A DNA stretch of 64,000 bases from Myceligenerans crystallogenes (GCF_039529775.1 NZ_BAAANL010000003.1:124001-188000); one strand, 5' to 3'; numbered from the stretch's first letter, positions 8,561 to 17,572 are shown. A program made the numbers and translations. The notes: a model not told the origin generated them from the sequence alone.

Positions 8561-9214
8561 CTACTGGTGGTCTTCGGGGAAGTCCCCCGTCACCAGGAAC
8601 GTCACGCGCTTCGCGATCGAGACCCCGTGGTCCCCGAAGCGCTCGTAGTAGCGGCCCACCAGCGTGATGTCCACGGCCTCCTGGACCGTGCCCGACCAGT
8701 CCTCGCCCAGCAGGGCGCCGAAGGTCGACTGGTGCAGCTCGTCCAGCAGGTCGTCGTCGCGCTCGACGGCCTCCGCGACCTCGAGGTCGCGGGTCTCCAG
8801 CAGGCGCGTCGTGCGCTGGGCCACGTTCACCGCCGCCTCGTCCATCTTGGCGAAGATGTCCGCCGCGCCCGGGACGATCGCCTGGGCGGGGAAGCGGCCC
8901 CGGGCCACCTGGGCCACGTGCCGGGCGAGGTCGCCCATGCGCTCCAGGGAGGAGCTCATCCGCAGCGCGCTGACGATGACGCGCAGGTCGGTGGCGACCG
9001 GCGCCTGCTGGGCGAGCAGGTGGACGCACCGCTCGTCGAGCTTGGCCTCGAGCTGGTCGATCGCTTTGTCGGAGGCGATCACCTCCTGCGCCAGCTGCAG
9101 GTCCGCCTGCAGCAGCGCCTTGCCGGCCTTGGTGATCGCCGACTCGACGAGTCGGCTCATCTCGGCGAGGTCGTCACCGACCTGTTGCAGCTCGGCCTCG
9201 AAGATCTGTCGCAT
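8561..9214 (-). CDS. phoU: Phosphate signalling regulator PhoU
   Basis: PhoU links the Pst transporter to the SenX3/PhoR kinase and keeps the kinase inactive in high phosphate. The 217-residue protein has the two-repeat all-helical layout, each repeat with the metal-binding E/D-rich motif: SSSLERMGDLARHVAQVA (about residue 90) and GRYYERFGDHGVSIAKRV (about residue 190). N-terminal MRQIFEAELQQVGDDLAEM is typical. A GGAAGGA ribosome binding site precedes the ATG. It is transcribed away from senX3-regX3, with a 218-base divergent region that holds possible PHO-box half-sites. Confidence 0.95.
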   Translation of the reverse strand: MRQIFEAELQQVGDDLAEMSRLVESAITKAGKALLQADLQLAQEVIASDKAIDQLEAKLDERCVHLLAQQAPVATDLRVIVSALRMSSSLERMGDLARHVAQVARGRFPAQAIVPGAADIFAKMDEAAVNVAQRTTRLLETRDLEVAEAVERDDDLLDELHQSTFGALLGEDWSGTVQEAVDITLVGRYYERFGDHGVSIAKRVTFLVTGDFPEDHQ

Positions 9215-9317
9215 CGCTGTCCTTCCAGAGTCTGCGCCCGGCGGGGGCGGGGCGCGGGCCGGCCGCGCGGGCGCGCAATCGGCACGCTCGGCCGACGTGA
9301 CGCACAGCGTCGCACCC

Positions 9318-9361
9318 GAACGTAAACCCTCAGGTTAACGACCGCCCGTCGAAGAATGAAC
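9318..9361 (-). promoter_or_regulatory. Possible degenerate PHO box upstream of phoU
   Basis: Read on the - strand, GTTCATTCTTC (9361-9351), GTTAACCTGAG (9339-9329) and GGTTTACGTTC (9328-9318) lie on an 11-base register, with one non-matching unit at 9350-9340. These resemble the GTTCA-type units upstream of both pstS genes but are weaker. Confidence 0.35.
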
Positions 9362-9420
9362 TCCTGGTGACACCCCTCGGGCAATCGCCGTGATGGTCAG
9401 GACTCCTGGACGGGACTGCC

Positions 9421-9433
9421 TACCCTGGGCAGG
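9421..9433 (+). promoter_or_regulatory. Candidate -10 of a leaderless senX3 promoter
   Basis: TACCCT (9421-9426), six bases, then the GTG start at 9433. No ribosome binding site precedes the start. Confidence 0.45.
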
Positions 9434-10740
9434 TGGACGGATTCATCCAGGGGGTCTCGGTGCTCGGCGCGGGAATCGTCGGCGTCGTCGTCGGCGTCGT
9501 CGCCGTGCTCGCGTTCCGTGTCTCCGAACGTCGTCAGCGCAGGGGGCCGGAGGCCCCCGCCGCGGAACTCGACGACGGTCTCGTCCGCGTGCTGTCCGTC
9601 CTGCGTTCCGCGGCCGTGGTCGTGGACGACGACGACGAGGTCATCCGGGCCTCGCCGCCCGCCTACGCGCTGAACGTCGTGCGCAACGACGCCATCTCGC
9701 ACGCGGCGATCCGCGACATGGTCGCCCAGGTGCGCCGGGACGGGATGATCCAGGAGCGCGAGCTGGAGCTGCCGCGCGGCCCCGTGGGGAGCGGCACGGT
9801 GCTGCTCCAGGTGCGCGTCGCGCCGCTGGGCAAGCGCGTGCTCGTGCTCGCGGAGGACCGCACCGAGGCCGCCCGCGTGGAGGCCATCCGCCGGGACTTC
9901 GTCGTGAACGTGTCCCACGAGCTGAAGACGCCGGTCGGGGCCCTGGCCCTGCTGGCGGAGACCGTGGGCGACGCCGCCGACGACCCGGTCGCGGTGCGGC
10001 GGTTCACCGAGCGCATGCACCGTGAGGCCCACCGGTTGTCCGAGCTGGTCCAGGAGATCATCGAGCTGTCGCGCCTCCAGTCGCAGGGCGCGGTGCAGAA
10101 GGACACGCCGGTCTCGGTGCGCGCCGTCGTCGACGAGGCCGTGGACCGGGCGAGGACCGCAGCGCAGGCCAAGAACATCGCCGTCACGGCGGGCGGGACC
10201 CTCGACGGCGTCGTCTACGGGGACCACAGCCTGCTGGTGACCGCCGTACGGAACCTGCTCGACAACGCCGTGGCCTACTCCGCGCCCGCCACCCGCGTGG
10301 GCGTGGGCGTGTCCGAGAACCGCGGGCTCGTCGAGATCGCCGTCGTCGACCAGGGGATCGGCATCGACGAGAGCAAGCAGGACCGGGTCTTCGAGCGGTT
10401 CTACCGCGTCGATCCGGCCCGCTCCCGGGACACCGGGGGCACCGGGCTGGGCCTCGCGATCGTCAAGCACGTCGCCGCGGATCACGGCGGGGACGTCACC
10501 ATGTGGTCCGAGCCGGGCCGCGGGTCGACGTTCACGTTGCGCCTCCCGTCGGCCGGGGAGGGGGCGGTTCCGCCGGAACGCGTGATCCCCGCCGCCCGCG
10601 GCACGTCGCCGGACATCGGCGACCGCGTGCGGGACGATGGGCGGACCACGAGGACTGCCGGCCCGGGGGCAAAGCCCCGGACCGGTGAGATGGGAGCCGG
10701 GACGGACCCGGCGGCGACGAACGAGGAGGTAGGCGCGTGA
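9433..10740 (+). CDS. senX3: Sensor histidine kinase SenX3 (PhoR-type)
   Basis: This is the membrane-linked kinase of the phosphate two-component system and phosphorylates RegX3 under phosphate limitation. The 435-residue protein has one N-terminal membrane segment (about residues 5-27), a PAS-like domain (about 40-140), the H-box FVVNVSHELKTPVG (His about 162), an N-box LLDNAVAYS and the ATPase motifs DQGIGI, FERFYRVD and GTGLGLAIVKHV. The C-terminal 60 residues are a variable charged tail. It overlaps regX3 by four bases (GTGA), so translation is coupled. Confidence 0.93.
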   Translation: MDGFIQGVSVLGAGIVGVVVGVVAVLAFRVSERRQRRGPEAPAAELDDGLVRVLSVLRSAAVVVDDDDEVIRASPPAYALNVVRNDAISHAAIRDMVAQVRRDGMIQERELELPRGPVGSGTVLLQVRVAPLGKRVLVLAEDRTEAARVEAIRRDFVVNVSHELKTPVGALALLAETVGDAADDPVAVRRFTERMHREAHRLSELVQEIIELSRLQSQGAVQKDTPVSVRAVVDEAVDRARTAAQAKNIAVTAGGTLDGVVYGDHSLLVTAVRNLLDNAVAYSAPATRVGVGVSENRGLVEIAVVDQGIGIDESKQDRVFERFYRVDPARSRDTGGTGLGLAIVKHVAADHGGDVTMWSEPGRGSTFTLRLPSAGEGAVPPERVIPAARGTSPDIGDRVRDDGRTTRTAGPGAKPRTGEMGAGTDPAATNEEVGA

Positions 10741-11435
10741 CGCGCATCCTGGTGGTCGAGGACGAGGAGTCGTACCGCGACCCGTTGACCTACCAGCTCG
10801 CCCGTGAGGGATTCGAGGTGATCGAGGCGGCGGACGGCAACGACGCGCTGGCGGCCTACGACGCCGAGGGAGCGGACCTGGTGCTCCTGGACCTCATGCT
10901 GCCCGGCCTCTCCGGCACGGAGGTGTGCCGCGAGCTGCGGGCCCGTGGCGACGTGCCGGTCATCATGCTGACGGCGAAGGACTCGGAGATCGACAAGGTG
11001 GTCGGGCTGGAGCTGGGCGCCGACGACTACGTCACCAAGCCGTACTCCTTCCGTGAGCTGCTCGCGCGCATGCGGGCGGTGCTGCGGCGCCGCCAGCCCG
11101 TGGAGCAGGTGGGCGACGACAACGCCGGCGTGCTCGAGGCGGGTCCGGTGACGATGGACGTCGAGCGGCACACCGTGACGGTGAACGGCGAGACGATCTC
11201 GCTGCCGCTGAAGGAGTTCGACCTGCTGGAGCTGCTGCTGCGGAACGCCGGCCGCGTGCTGACCCGTGGCCAGCTTATCGACCGGGTCTGGGGCGCCGAC
11301 TACGTGGGCGACACCAAGACCCTCGACGTGCACGTCAAGCGGATCCGCTCGAAGATCGAGCCCGATCCGGGAACGCCCCGGTACCTGCTCACGGTGCGCG
11401 GTCTGGGTTACAAGCTGGCTGACTCCGAGGAGTGA
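10737..11435 (+). CDS. regX3: Response regulator RegX3 (OmpR family)
   Basis: This is the DNA-binding partner of SenX3 and activates phosphate-starvation genes. The 232-residue protein has a receiver domain with the acidic pocket VVEDEE, the phosphoacceptor in LVLLDLMLPG (Asp about 52), and the KPYS lysine. The winged-helix domain shows LPLKEFDLLELLLRNAGRVL and the recognition region KTLDVHVKRIRSKIEPDP. Direct repeats upstream of pstS1 and pstS2 are the likely binding sites. It follows senX3 with a GTGA overlap. Confidence 0.95.
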   Translation: MTRILVVEDEESYRDPLTYQLAREGFEVIEAADGNDALAAYDAEGADLVLLDLMLPGLSGTEVCRELRARGDVPVIMLTAKDSEIDKVVGLELGADDYVTKPYSFRELLARMRAVLRRRQPVEQVGDDNAGVLEAGPVTMDVERHTVTVNGETISLPLKEFDLLELLLRNAGRVLTRGQLIDRVWGADYVGDTKTLDVHVKRIRSKIEPDPGTPRYLLTVRGLGYKLADSEE

Positions 11436-11528
11436 CCGGGCCGTGCGGGTCGCGAGATCCGCACGGCAGTAAAACTGCAGGTCAAGCGCAGGTGTCTGAA
11501 TTGTGACGTGCGGGAGATCACTGGCGCT

Positions 11529-11550
11529 GTTCACTTGGTGTTTGCCGGGG
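11529..11550 (+). promoter_or_regulatory. PHO box (11-nt direct repeat) upstream of pstS1
   Basis: GTTCACTTGGT (11529-11539) is followed directly by GTTTGCCGGGG (11540-11550). This fits the 11-base direct-repeat format bound by actinobacterial PhoP/RegX3. A -10-like TAGGTT starts at 11578, 27 bases after the repeat, the same distance as at pstS2. Confidence 0.65.
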
Positions 11551-11591
11551 GCACCCTTGGACTTCAAGGGGCGTGCCTAGGTTCGAGAGTC

Positions 11592-12686
11592 ATGAACCCC
11601 CAGTACCGGCGTGTCGCCGCGGTGATCGTCACAGGTTCCCTCGTCGTCCCACTCGCCGCGTGCAGTCAGGCCGTGGGCGCCACGTACCAGCCCCCGGCCG
11701 ACTTCGTGGTCGAGGGTTCGTTCGCCGGGGCGGGCTCGACCGCCCAGGAGAAGGCGATGGCGGCCTGGATCGACGGGTACACCGAGCGGACGCCGGGGGT
11801 GAGGATCAGCTACGAGGCGATCGGCTCGGGCGACGGGCGCGAGAAGTTCCTCGCGGGAGACGTCGCGTTCGGCGCGTCGGACTCCGCGCTGGACACCGAC
11901 GAGCTCGCGAGCTCCGTGGACATCTGCGGCGGGGGCAACGGCATCGACCTGCCGGTGTACATCAGCCCGATCTCGGTCGCGTTCAACCTCGAGGGCATCG
12001 AGACGCTGAACCTCCGGGCCGACGTGATCGCCAGGATCTTCGGCGGCGCGATCACCACCTGGAACGCGCCCGAGATCGCCGCGGACAACCCGGACGTGAA
12101 GCTGCCGGACCTCCCGATCGTGCCGGTGCACCGGCTGGACGACTCCGGCACCACCGAGAACTTCACCGACTACCTGAGCAAGGTCGCGTCCGCCGACTGG
12201 CCGCACGAGCCGGACGGTGTGTGGCCGCTGGAGGGCGGCAGGGCCGAGGACGGCACGAGCGGCGTCACGGACTTCGTGAAGGCGAACGTGGGCGCGGTGA
12301 CGTACGCGGACGCGTCCGCCACCAAGGGCCTGGGGAGCGCTGCCATCAGGGTGGGCGACGAGTTCGTCTCCTACACCCCGGAGGCCGCGGCCTCCACGGT
12401 CGACGTCTCCCAGGTCATCGAGGGCCGCACGCAGCACGATCTCGCCTACGACATCGACCGCAGGACCACCGAGTCGTTCGCGTACCCGCTGGTGCTGGTG
12501 TCGTACGTGATCGTGTGCTCCCGGTACACGGACAAGCCGACGGGCCGGTTCGTCAAGGAATTCCTCGGGTACATCGCCTCGCCGGAAGGCCAGAGGGTCG
12601 CCGCGAAGGCGGCCGGCAGCGCGCCGATCTCGGGATTCCTGGAGCGCCGCGTGACCGAGGCCGCGGACGCGATCTACCTGGGCTGA
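11592..12686 (+). CDS. pstS: Phosphate ABC transporter substrate-binding lipoprotein (first copy)
   Basis: It binds inorganic phosphate outside the membrane and delivers it to PstCA. The 364-residue protein has a lipoprotein signal with lipobox VPLAAC (Cys about 20). PstS motifs include GAGSTAQEKAMAAW, EAIGSGDGREKF, FGASDSALDTDE, and the phosphate-contacting VHRLDDSGTTENFTDYL. ATG 11592 gives a proper signal peptide; the frame runs upstream to 11508 through the PHO box. It resembles the next gene over its whole length, so the two are paralogues. A PHO box lies 40-60 bases upstream. Confidence 0.93.
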   Translation: MNPQYRRVAAVIVTGSLVVPLAACSQAVGATYQPPADFVVEGSFAGAGSTAQEKAMAAWIDGYTERTPGVRISYEAIGSGDGREKFLAGDVAFGASDSALDTDELASSVDICGGGNGIDLPVYISPISVAFNLEGIETLNLRADVIARIFGGAITTWNAPEIAADNPDVKLPDLPIVPVHRLDDSGTTENFTDYLSKVASADWPHEPDGVWPLEGGRAEDGTSGVTDFVKANVGAVTYADASATKGLGSAAIRVGDEFVSYTPEAAASTVDVSQVIEGRTQHDLAYDIDRRTTESFAYPLVLVSYVIVCSRYTDKPTGRFVKEFLGYIASPEGQRVAAKAAGSAPISGFLERRVTEAADAIYLG

Positions 12687-12799
12687 CCTCAATTTTCATC
12701 CGCCGCGCGCCACAGGGTGAAAAGGTTGCCGTCCGCAATCGGACGGATGACCATGAGCAGGAATGAGCGTGGCTGAACTGTGATCCATACCTTGACACT

Positions 12800-12821
12800 G
12801 TTCATCTTGCGTTCACTTTGT
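12800..12821 (+). promoter_or_regulatory. PHO box (11-nt direct repeat) upstream of pstS2
   Basis: GTTCATCTTGC (12800-12810) and GTTCACTTTGT (12811-12821) are adjacent 11-base direct repeats. A -10-like TAGCGT starts at 12849, 27 bases downstream. This is the clearest PHO box in the window and implies that pstS2-pstCAB responds to phosphate through RegX3. Confidence 0.75.
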
Positions 12822-12912
12822 CATCGGAGGCAGGTCATCCCGTCTCCCTAGCGTCGTGGCAGACGTCGGGACAACCGACGTCGCACCCAGATCTTGACAG
12901 GATGGAAGACAC

Positions 12913-14022
12913 GTGAAGCTCAGCCGATTCACCCGTGCTGGTTCCGCCGCCATGGTCGGCGCGCTCGCGCTGACCCTCGCCGCGTGCGGTACCGACCCCA
13001 ACACCGGCGGCGGTAGCGACGAGACCGGCGAGGCCACCGAGGGCTCGTCGCTCTCCGGCACCCTCAGCGGCGGCGGTGCGTCGTCCCAGGAGGCCGCGAT
13101 GGAGGCCTGGCGCGCCGGCTTCCAGAGCCTCAACCCCGAGGTGACGGTGGACTACGACCCGACCGGTTCCGGTACGGGCCGCGAGCAGTTCATCGCCGGC
13201 GCCTTCCCGTTCATCGGCACCGACTCCGCCCTCGACGAGGACGAGATGAAGGCCGCCGAGGAGACCTGCGGCAGCGACATCATCGAGTACCCGGGGTACA
13301 TCAGCCCGGTCGCCGTCGCCTTCAACCTCGAGGGCGTCGAGTCGGTCAACATGTCCCCGGAGACGATCGCCAAGATCTTCAAGGGCGACATCACCAAGTG
13401 GAACGACGAGGCGATCGCGGCCGAGAACGAGGGCGTCGAGCTGCCCGACACCGACATCACGGTCGTGCACCGCTCCGACCCGTCGGGCACCACCGAGAAC
13501 TTCGTCGAGTACATGAGCACCGTGACGCCCGACGTCTGGGACTTCGAGGTCGAGGACGTCTGGCCGGTCAAGGGCCAGGACTCGGCGCAGGGCACCTCCG
13601 GTGTGGTCAGCACGGCCACGTCGACCGACGGCGCGATCACCTACGCCGACGCTTCCCAGATCGGTGAGCTGGGCACGGTCGCGGTGGGTGTCGGCGACGA
13701 GTTCGTCCCGTACAGCGCCGAGGCCGCGGCCGCCGTCGTCTCGAAGTCGCCGCGTGTCGAGGGCACCGCCGAGACGGTGTGGGAGTACGACCTCAAGCGC
13801 GACATCGCGGGTACCTACCCGATCGTCCTGGTCTCGTACCACGTGGCCTGCGCCACGTACGAGGACGCGGCGACCGCCGACCTCGTGAAGGGGCTGTACT
13901 CGTACATCCTGAGCGACGAGGGCCAGGCCCAGGGCACCGAGACCGCGGGCTCCGCCCCGGTCGAGAAGGCCCTCCGCGACGAGTACCTCGGCGCCGTCGA
14001 GACCATCTCGGCTGCCGGCTGA
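12913..14022 (+). CDS. pstS: Phosphate ABC transporter substrate-binding lipoprotein (second copy)
   Basis: This is the PstS next to the membrane components, 369 residues long. The signal peptide ends in lipobox LTLAAC (Cys about 25), followed by a Gly/Thr/Glu-rich linker. Family motifs are GGGASSQEAAMEAW, DPTGSGTGREQF, FIGTDSALDEDE and VHRSDPSGTTENFVEYM. The GTG start is preceded by GGATGGAAG. It has its own PHO box about 100 bases upstream. Spacing to pstC is 140 bases, so expression above that of pstCAB by partial termination or processing is possible but not shown. Confidence 0.95.
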   Translation: MKLSRFTRAGSAAMVGALALTLAACGTDPNTGGGSDETGEATEGSSLSGTLSGGGASSQEAAMEAWRAGFQSLNPEVTVDYDPTGSGTGREQFIAGAFPFIGTDSALDEDEMKAAEETCGSDIIEYPGYISPVAVAFNLEGVESVNMSPETIAKIFKGDITKWNDEAIAAENEGVELPDTDITVVHRSDPSGTTENFVEYMSTVTPDVWDFEVEDVWPVKGQDSAQGTSGVVSTATSTDGAITYADASQIGELGTVAVGVGDEFVPYSAEAAAAVVSKSPRVEGTAETVWEYDLKRDIAGTYPIVLVSYHVACATYEDAATADLVKGLYSYILSDEGQAQGTETAGSAPVEKALRDEYLGAVETISAAG

Positions 14023-14162
14023 TCCCGGTCTATCAGGCTGACGCCGACGCCGGCGGCCGGTCCGGAACCGCTTCTCGCGGCCCTCGGACCTGCCGTCGGC
14101 TTCGGCGTGTCGCACTGAGATAATTCCCAGGACTTGGTAGAGATGCAGCCCAAGGAGTTTGC

Positions 14163-15170
14163 GTGACCACCACCGACAGTCCAACAGCCGCAGCGGTGTC
14201 CCCCCCGCCCCGCGCCCCGCGGCGCCGCAGCAGCGGTGACACCGAGCGCGGTTTCAGCCGGATCTTCCGATGGATCGCCACCGGCGCCGGCGCCCTGATC
14301 CTGGCCACGCTTGCCGCGGTCGCGCTCTTCCTGCTTCTTCGCGCCTGGCCGGCCATCATCGCGTCGGACGAGGAGGTGTCCGCAGCTGTCGGCCGCATCC
14401 CGGACGGCACCTCGCTCCTGGAGTTCACCGGGCCGCTGATCTTCGGCACCTTGCTCGCCGCACTGCTCGCGCTGGCCGTCGCGATGCCGGTGGCGATGGG
14501 CATCGGATTGTTCATCTCGCACTACGCCCCGCCGCGCCTGGCGCAGCTGCTGAGCTACCTGGTCGACCTGCTGGCGGCGATCCCGTCGGTCGTCTACGGC
14601 TTGTGGGGATTCATCGTGCTGGCCCCCGTGCTCAAGCCCTTCTGGTTCTGGCTGGGCGACGTCTTCGGCTGGTTCCCGCTGTTCGCGGGCGACGTCGCGG
14701 CGACCGGCAAGGTGCTGGCCACCGTGGCCGTGGTGCTCGCGGTGATGATCCTGCCGATCATCACCGCCGTGTCGCGCGAGGTCTTCAACCAGACGCCGAA
14801 GCTCCACCAGGAGGCCGCGCTCGCCCTCGGTGCGACGCGCTGGGAGATGGTCCGGATGGCAGTCCTGCCGTTCGGGCGGTCCGGTGTGATCTCGGCCGCG
14901 ATGCTGGGACTGGGGCGTGCGCTCGGCGAGACCATGGCCGTGCTCATGATCATCAGCCCCGGATTCCTCGTCTACTCGTTCGAGATCCTGACGACGGCCC
15001 AGCACAGCACGATCGCCAGCTTCATCGCCCTGGACTTCGGTGAGGCCACGGGCCTGGCGGTCAACGCGCTGATCGCGACGGGTCTCGCACTCTTCCTGAT
15101 CACCATGGCCGTGAACATGACCGCCCGCGCAATCGTCGCGCGCCGCAAGGAATTCTCGGGAGCCAACTGA
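14163..15170 (+). CDS. pstC: Phosphate ABC transporter permease PstC
   Basis: This is one of the two membrane subunits of the phosphate importer. The 335-residue protein has about six hydrophobic segments, the first at about residues 40-65 (GALILATLAAVALFLLL). The cytoplasmic EAA loop that contacts PstB is QEAALALGATRWEMVRMAVLP, and GRALGETMAVLMI is a PstC signature. The GTG start has AAGGAG upstream. It overlaps pstA by one base (TGATG). Confidence 0.95.
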   Translation: MTTTDSPTAAAVSPPPRAPRRRSSGDTERGFSRIFRWIATGAGALILATLAAVALFLLLRAWPAIIASDEEVSAAVGRIPDGTSLLEFTGPLIFGTLLAALLALAVAMPVAMGIGLFISHYAPPRLAQLLSYLVDLLAAIPSVVYGLWGFIVLAPVLKPFWFWLGDVFGWFPLFAGDVAATGKVLATVAVVLAVMILPIITAVSREVFNQTPKLHQEAALALGATRWEMVRMAVLPFGRSGVISAAMLGLGRALGETMAVLMIISPGFLVYSFEILTTAQHSTIASFIALDFGEATGLAVNALIATGLALFLITMAVNMTARAIVARRKEFSGAN

Positions 15171-16120
15171 TGAGCACCGCAACCCCCACCGCGGACTCCA
15201 CCGCGCGTACGCGGGCCCTCCTGACCGCAGCGGAGCCGGGCCGTAAGGCCATGGACCGGTTCATGACGGTCCTCATCTGGAGCGCGTTCGCGCTGGCGAT
15301 GATCCCGCTGATCTCGCTGCTGTGGACCGTGCTGACGAACGGCACGGGCCGCATGAGCGCCGAGTTCCTGATGACCTCCATGCGCGGGATCTTCGGCGGG
15401 GACCCGTCGGGCGGCATCTACCACGCCACGATGGGCACCCTGATCGTGACCGGCTGGGCCGCTCTGATCTCCATCCCCATCGGGCTGCTGACCGCGATCT
15501 ACCTCGTGGAGTACGGGCGCGGGAAGCTCGCGCGGTCGGTCACGTTCTTCGTGGACGTCATGACCGGTATCCCGTCGATCGTCGCGGGCCTGTTCGTCGT
15601 CGCGCTCATGACGATCTTCCTCGACCCGGGCACCCGGACCGGTTTCATGGGCGCCCTGGCGCTCTCGGTCCTGATGATCCCCGTGGTCGTGCGGTCCTGC
15701 GAGGAGATGCTCAAGCTCGTCCCGAACGAGCTGCGCGAGGCGTCCTACGCCCTGGGCGTGCCGAAGTGGCTCACGATCGTCAAGGTGGTGCTCCGCACCG
15801 CCGTCGCCGGTATCACCACCGGCATCCTGCTCGCGATCGCGCGCGTGATCGGCGAGACGGCCCCCCTGCTGATCACGGCGGGTGTGACCGACTCGATCAA
15901 CCTGAACGCCTTCGACGGCCGGATGATGACGCTGCCGGTCTTCACCTACCGGCAGTACAGCCAGGGTCCGGCCACGTGCCGCGAGGGTCAGCTCGACTGC
16001 GTCGTCGACATCTCGATGCAGAACGCCTGGGGCGCCGCCCTCACGCTGATCGTGATCGTCATGCTCCTGAACATCGCGGGCCGCCTCGTCAACCGATGGT
16101 TCGCTCCGAAGCTGCGCTGA
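15170..16120 (+). CDS. pstA: Phosphate ABC transporter permease PstA
   Basis: This is the second membrane subunit, 316 residues with about six hydrophobic segments. The EAA loop reads LREASYALGVPKWLTIVKV, and the segment GIPSIVAGLFVV and ARVIGETAPLLITAG are PstA signatures. The ATG overlaps the pstC stop by one base. A short periplasmic stretch near residues 265-285 contains two cysteines (TCREGQLDC) that could form a disulphide; this is inference. Confidence 0.95.
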   Translation: MSTATPTADSTARTRALLTAAEPGRKAMDRFMTVLIWSAFALAMIPLISLLWTVLTNGTGRMSAEFLMTSMRGIFGGDPSGGIYHATMGTLIVTGWAALISIPIGLLTAIYLVEYGRGKLARSVTFFVDVMTGIPSIVAGLFVVALMTIFLDPGTRTGFMGALALSVLMIPVVVRSCEEMLKLVPNELREASYALGVPKWLTIVKVVLRTAVAGITTGILLAIARVIGETAPLLITAGVTDSINLNAFDGRMMTLPVFTYRQYSQGPATCREGQLDCVVDISMQNAWGAALTLIVIVMLLNIAGRLVNRWFAPKLR

Positions 16121-16170
16121 GGCGCGCAGACAACCCCTCGCACCCGGCGCACACACGAAGGATCTCTCCC

Positions 16171-16950
16171 ATGGCCCAGCGCATCGACGTCAAGGACGTC
16201 AACATCTACTACGGCGACTTCCTCGCGGTCGAGGGCGTCTCGATGAGCATCGAGCCGCGCTCCGTGACGGCCTTCATCGGCCCGTCCGGCTGCGGTAAGT
16301 CGACCTTCCTGCGCACGCTGAACCGCATGCACGAGGTCATCCCCGGCGCGTACGTGGACGGCAGCGTGCTGCTCGAGGGCGTCGACCTCTACGGCCCCGA
16401 CATCGACCCGGTGGCGGTGCGCCGGAACGTCGGCATGGTGTTCCAGCGGCCCAACCCGTTCCCCACGATGTCGATCAAGGACAACGTCCTGGCCGGCGTG
16501 AAGCTGAACAACCGCCGGATCACCAAGTCCGACGCCGACGACCTGGTCGAGGCCTCGCTGCGCGGCGCGAACCTCTGGAACGAGGTCAAGGACCGGCTCG
16601 ACAAGCCGGGCTCGGGCCTGTCCGGCGGCCAGCAGCAGCGCCTCTGCATCGCGCGCACCATCGCGGTCAAGCCGCAGGTCGTGCTGATGGACGAGCCGTG
16701 CTCGGCCCTGGACCCGATCTCGACGCTGGCGATCGAGGACCTCATCCAGGAGCTGAAGAAGGACTACACGATCGTCATCGTCACGCACAACATGCAGCAG
16801 GCGGCGCGCGTGAGCGACAAGACGGCGTTCTTCAACATCGCGGGCACCGGCAAGCCCGGCAAGCTCATCGAGATGGACGAGACCGCGACGATCTTCAGCT
16901 CGCCGACGGAGAAGGCCACCGAGGACTACGTCTCGGGCCGCTTCGGCTGA
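16171..16950 (+). CDS. pstB: Phosphate ABC transporter ATP-binding protein PstB
   Basis: This is the ATPase of the phosphate importer. The 259-residue protein has Walker A GPSGCGKST (about residue 37), Q-loop VFQRPNPFP, the ABC signature LSGGQQQRLCIAR, Walker B VVLMDEPCSALDP and the switch histidine in VIVTHNMQQA. ATG 16171 has AAGGA upstream and begins the family-typical sequence; the frame runs far upstream through pstA without support. It is the last gene of the pstS2CAB unit and is followed by a strong hairpin. Confidence 0.96.
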   Translation: MAQRIDVKDVNIYYGDFLAVEGVSMSIEPRSVTAFIGPSGCGKSTFLRTLNRMHEVIPGAYVDGSVLLEGVDLYGPDIDPVAVRRNVGMVFQRPNPFPTMSIKDNVLAGVKLNNRRITKSDADDLVEASLRGANLWNEVKDRLDKPGSGLSGGQQQRLCIARTIAVKPQVVLMDEPCSALDPISTLAIEDLIQELKKDYTIVIVTHNMQQAARVSDKTAFFNIAGTGKPGKLIEMDETATIFSSPTEKATEDYVSGRFG

Positions 16951-16965
16951 TCGGCACGGGTGACG

Positions 16966-17008
16966 ACGAACGACGGACGGAACACCGAGTGTTCCGTCCG
17001 TCGTTCGT
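16966..17008. terminator. Bidirectional hairpin terminator after pstB
   Basis: ACGAACGACGGACGGAACAC (16966-16985) pairs perfectly over 20 bases with 16989-17008, with a three-base loop. It lies between convergent pstB and the lipoprotein gene on the - strand. No U-tract is seen. Confidence 0.75.
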
Positions 17009-17017
17009 TCGCGCGCG

Positions 17018-17572
17018 TCAGCGCTCGGCGCCCTCGAGGGTGCCCGTGGTCGGCTTCTCGGCCTCCAGGACGCACTGGATGAGGCGGTCGTTCTCGGCCC
17101 AGCTGCCCTTGGTGGGGTAGAAGGCCACGAAGTAGAGCTCGGACTCGTCGAACGGCATGCCGACGAAGGTCGCGAACTCGGCCTTGCAGAACGTGTTGCC
17201 CTCGTCGGCGACCTGCTTGTCGCCCGGGAACTTGCCCTCGGGGAGCTTCTTCTCGGCGTAGATCTCGCCGCGGTGCTCCTTGTCGCACGGGACGACGGGC
17301 AGCTCGGTGAAGGTGCCCTGGGGGATCGTGCCGAGGCAGTCGCCGACCTGGGCGGCGCCCGGGGCGGTGGTGGTCTCCGCCGTGACCTGGCCCTCGCTGT
17401 CGCGCGTGACCTCGGGTTCCCCGCCGCCACCGCCGAGCAGGCCCTCCACGGCCGAGCAGCCCGTCAGGGTGCCGGCGAGCAGCGCGGTGGCACCGAGGGC
17501 GGCCAGCCGCTGCCGGGTGCTTCGCCGTCCGGGACGCCGCCGGCGGACTGGGGACGTGGTTCGCAGGAACAC
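17018..17572 (-). CDS. Lipoprotein with septum-formation-like domain
   Basis: The 184-residue product has an N-terminal signal with lipobox LTGC (Cys about 39), preceded by an Arg-rich stretch. The mature part carries AAQVGDCLG and VVPCDKEHRGEIYA, a spacing of Cys-x-Cys-x2-His seen in the actinobacterial Septum_form/DUF4190-linked family, then FCKAEF and QCVLEAEKP, giving two likely disulphides. Function is not known; membership in that family is pattern-based. It converges on pstB across a strong hairpin. The start is GTG 17572. Confidence 0.7.
   Translation of the reverse strand: MFLRTTSPVRRRRPGRRSTRQRLAALGATALLAGTLTGCSAVEGLLGGGGGEPEVTRDSEGQVTAETTTAPGAAQVGDCLGTIPQGTFTELPVVPCDKEHRGEIYAEKKLPEGKFPGDKQVADEGNTFCKAEFATFVGMPFDESELYFVAFYPTKGSWAENDRLIQCVLEAEKPTTGTLEGAER

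Noticed and set aside
8006..9029. Proteins read through the 87-nt repeat and the N gap
   Set aside because: Frames through the array are periodic by construction and include unknown bases; no start signal or conserved domain is present.
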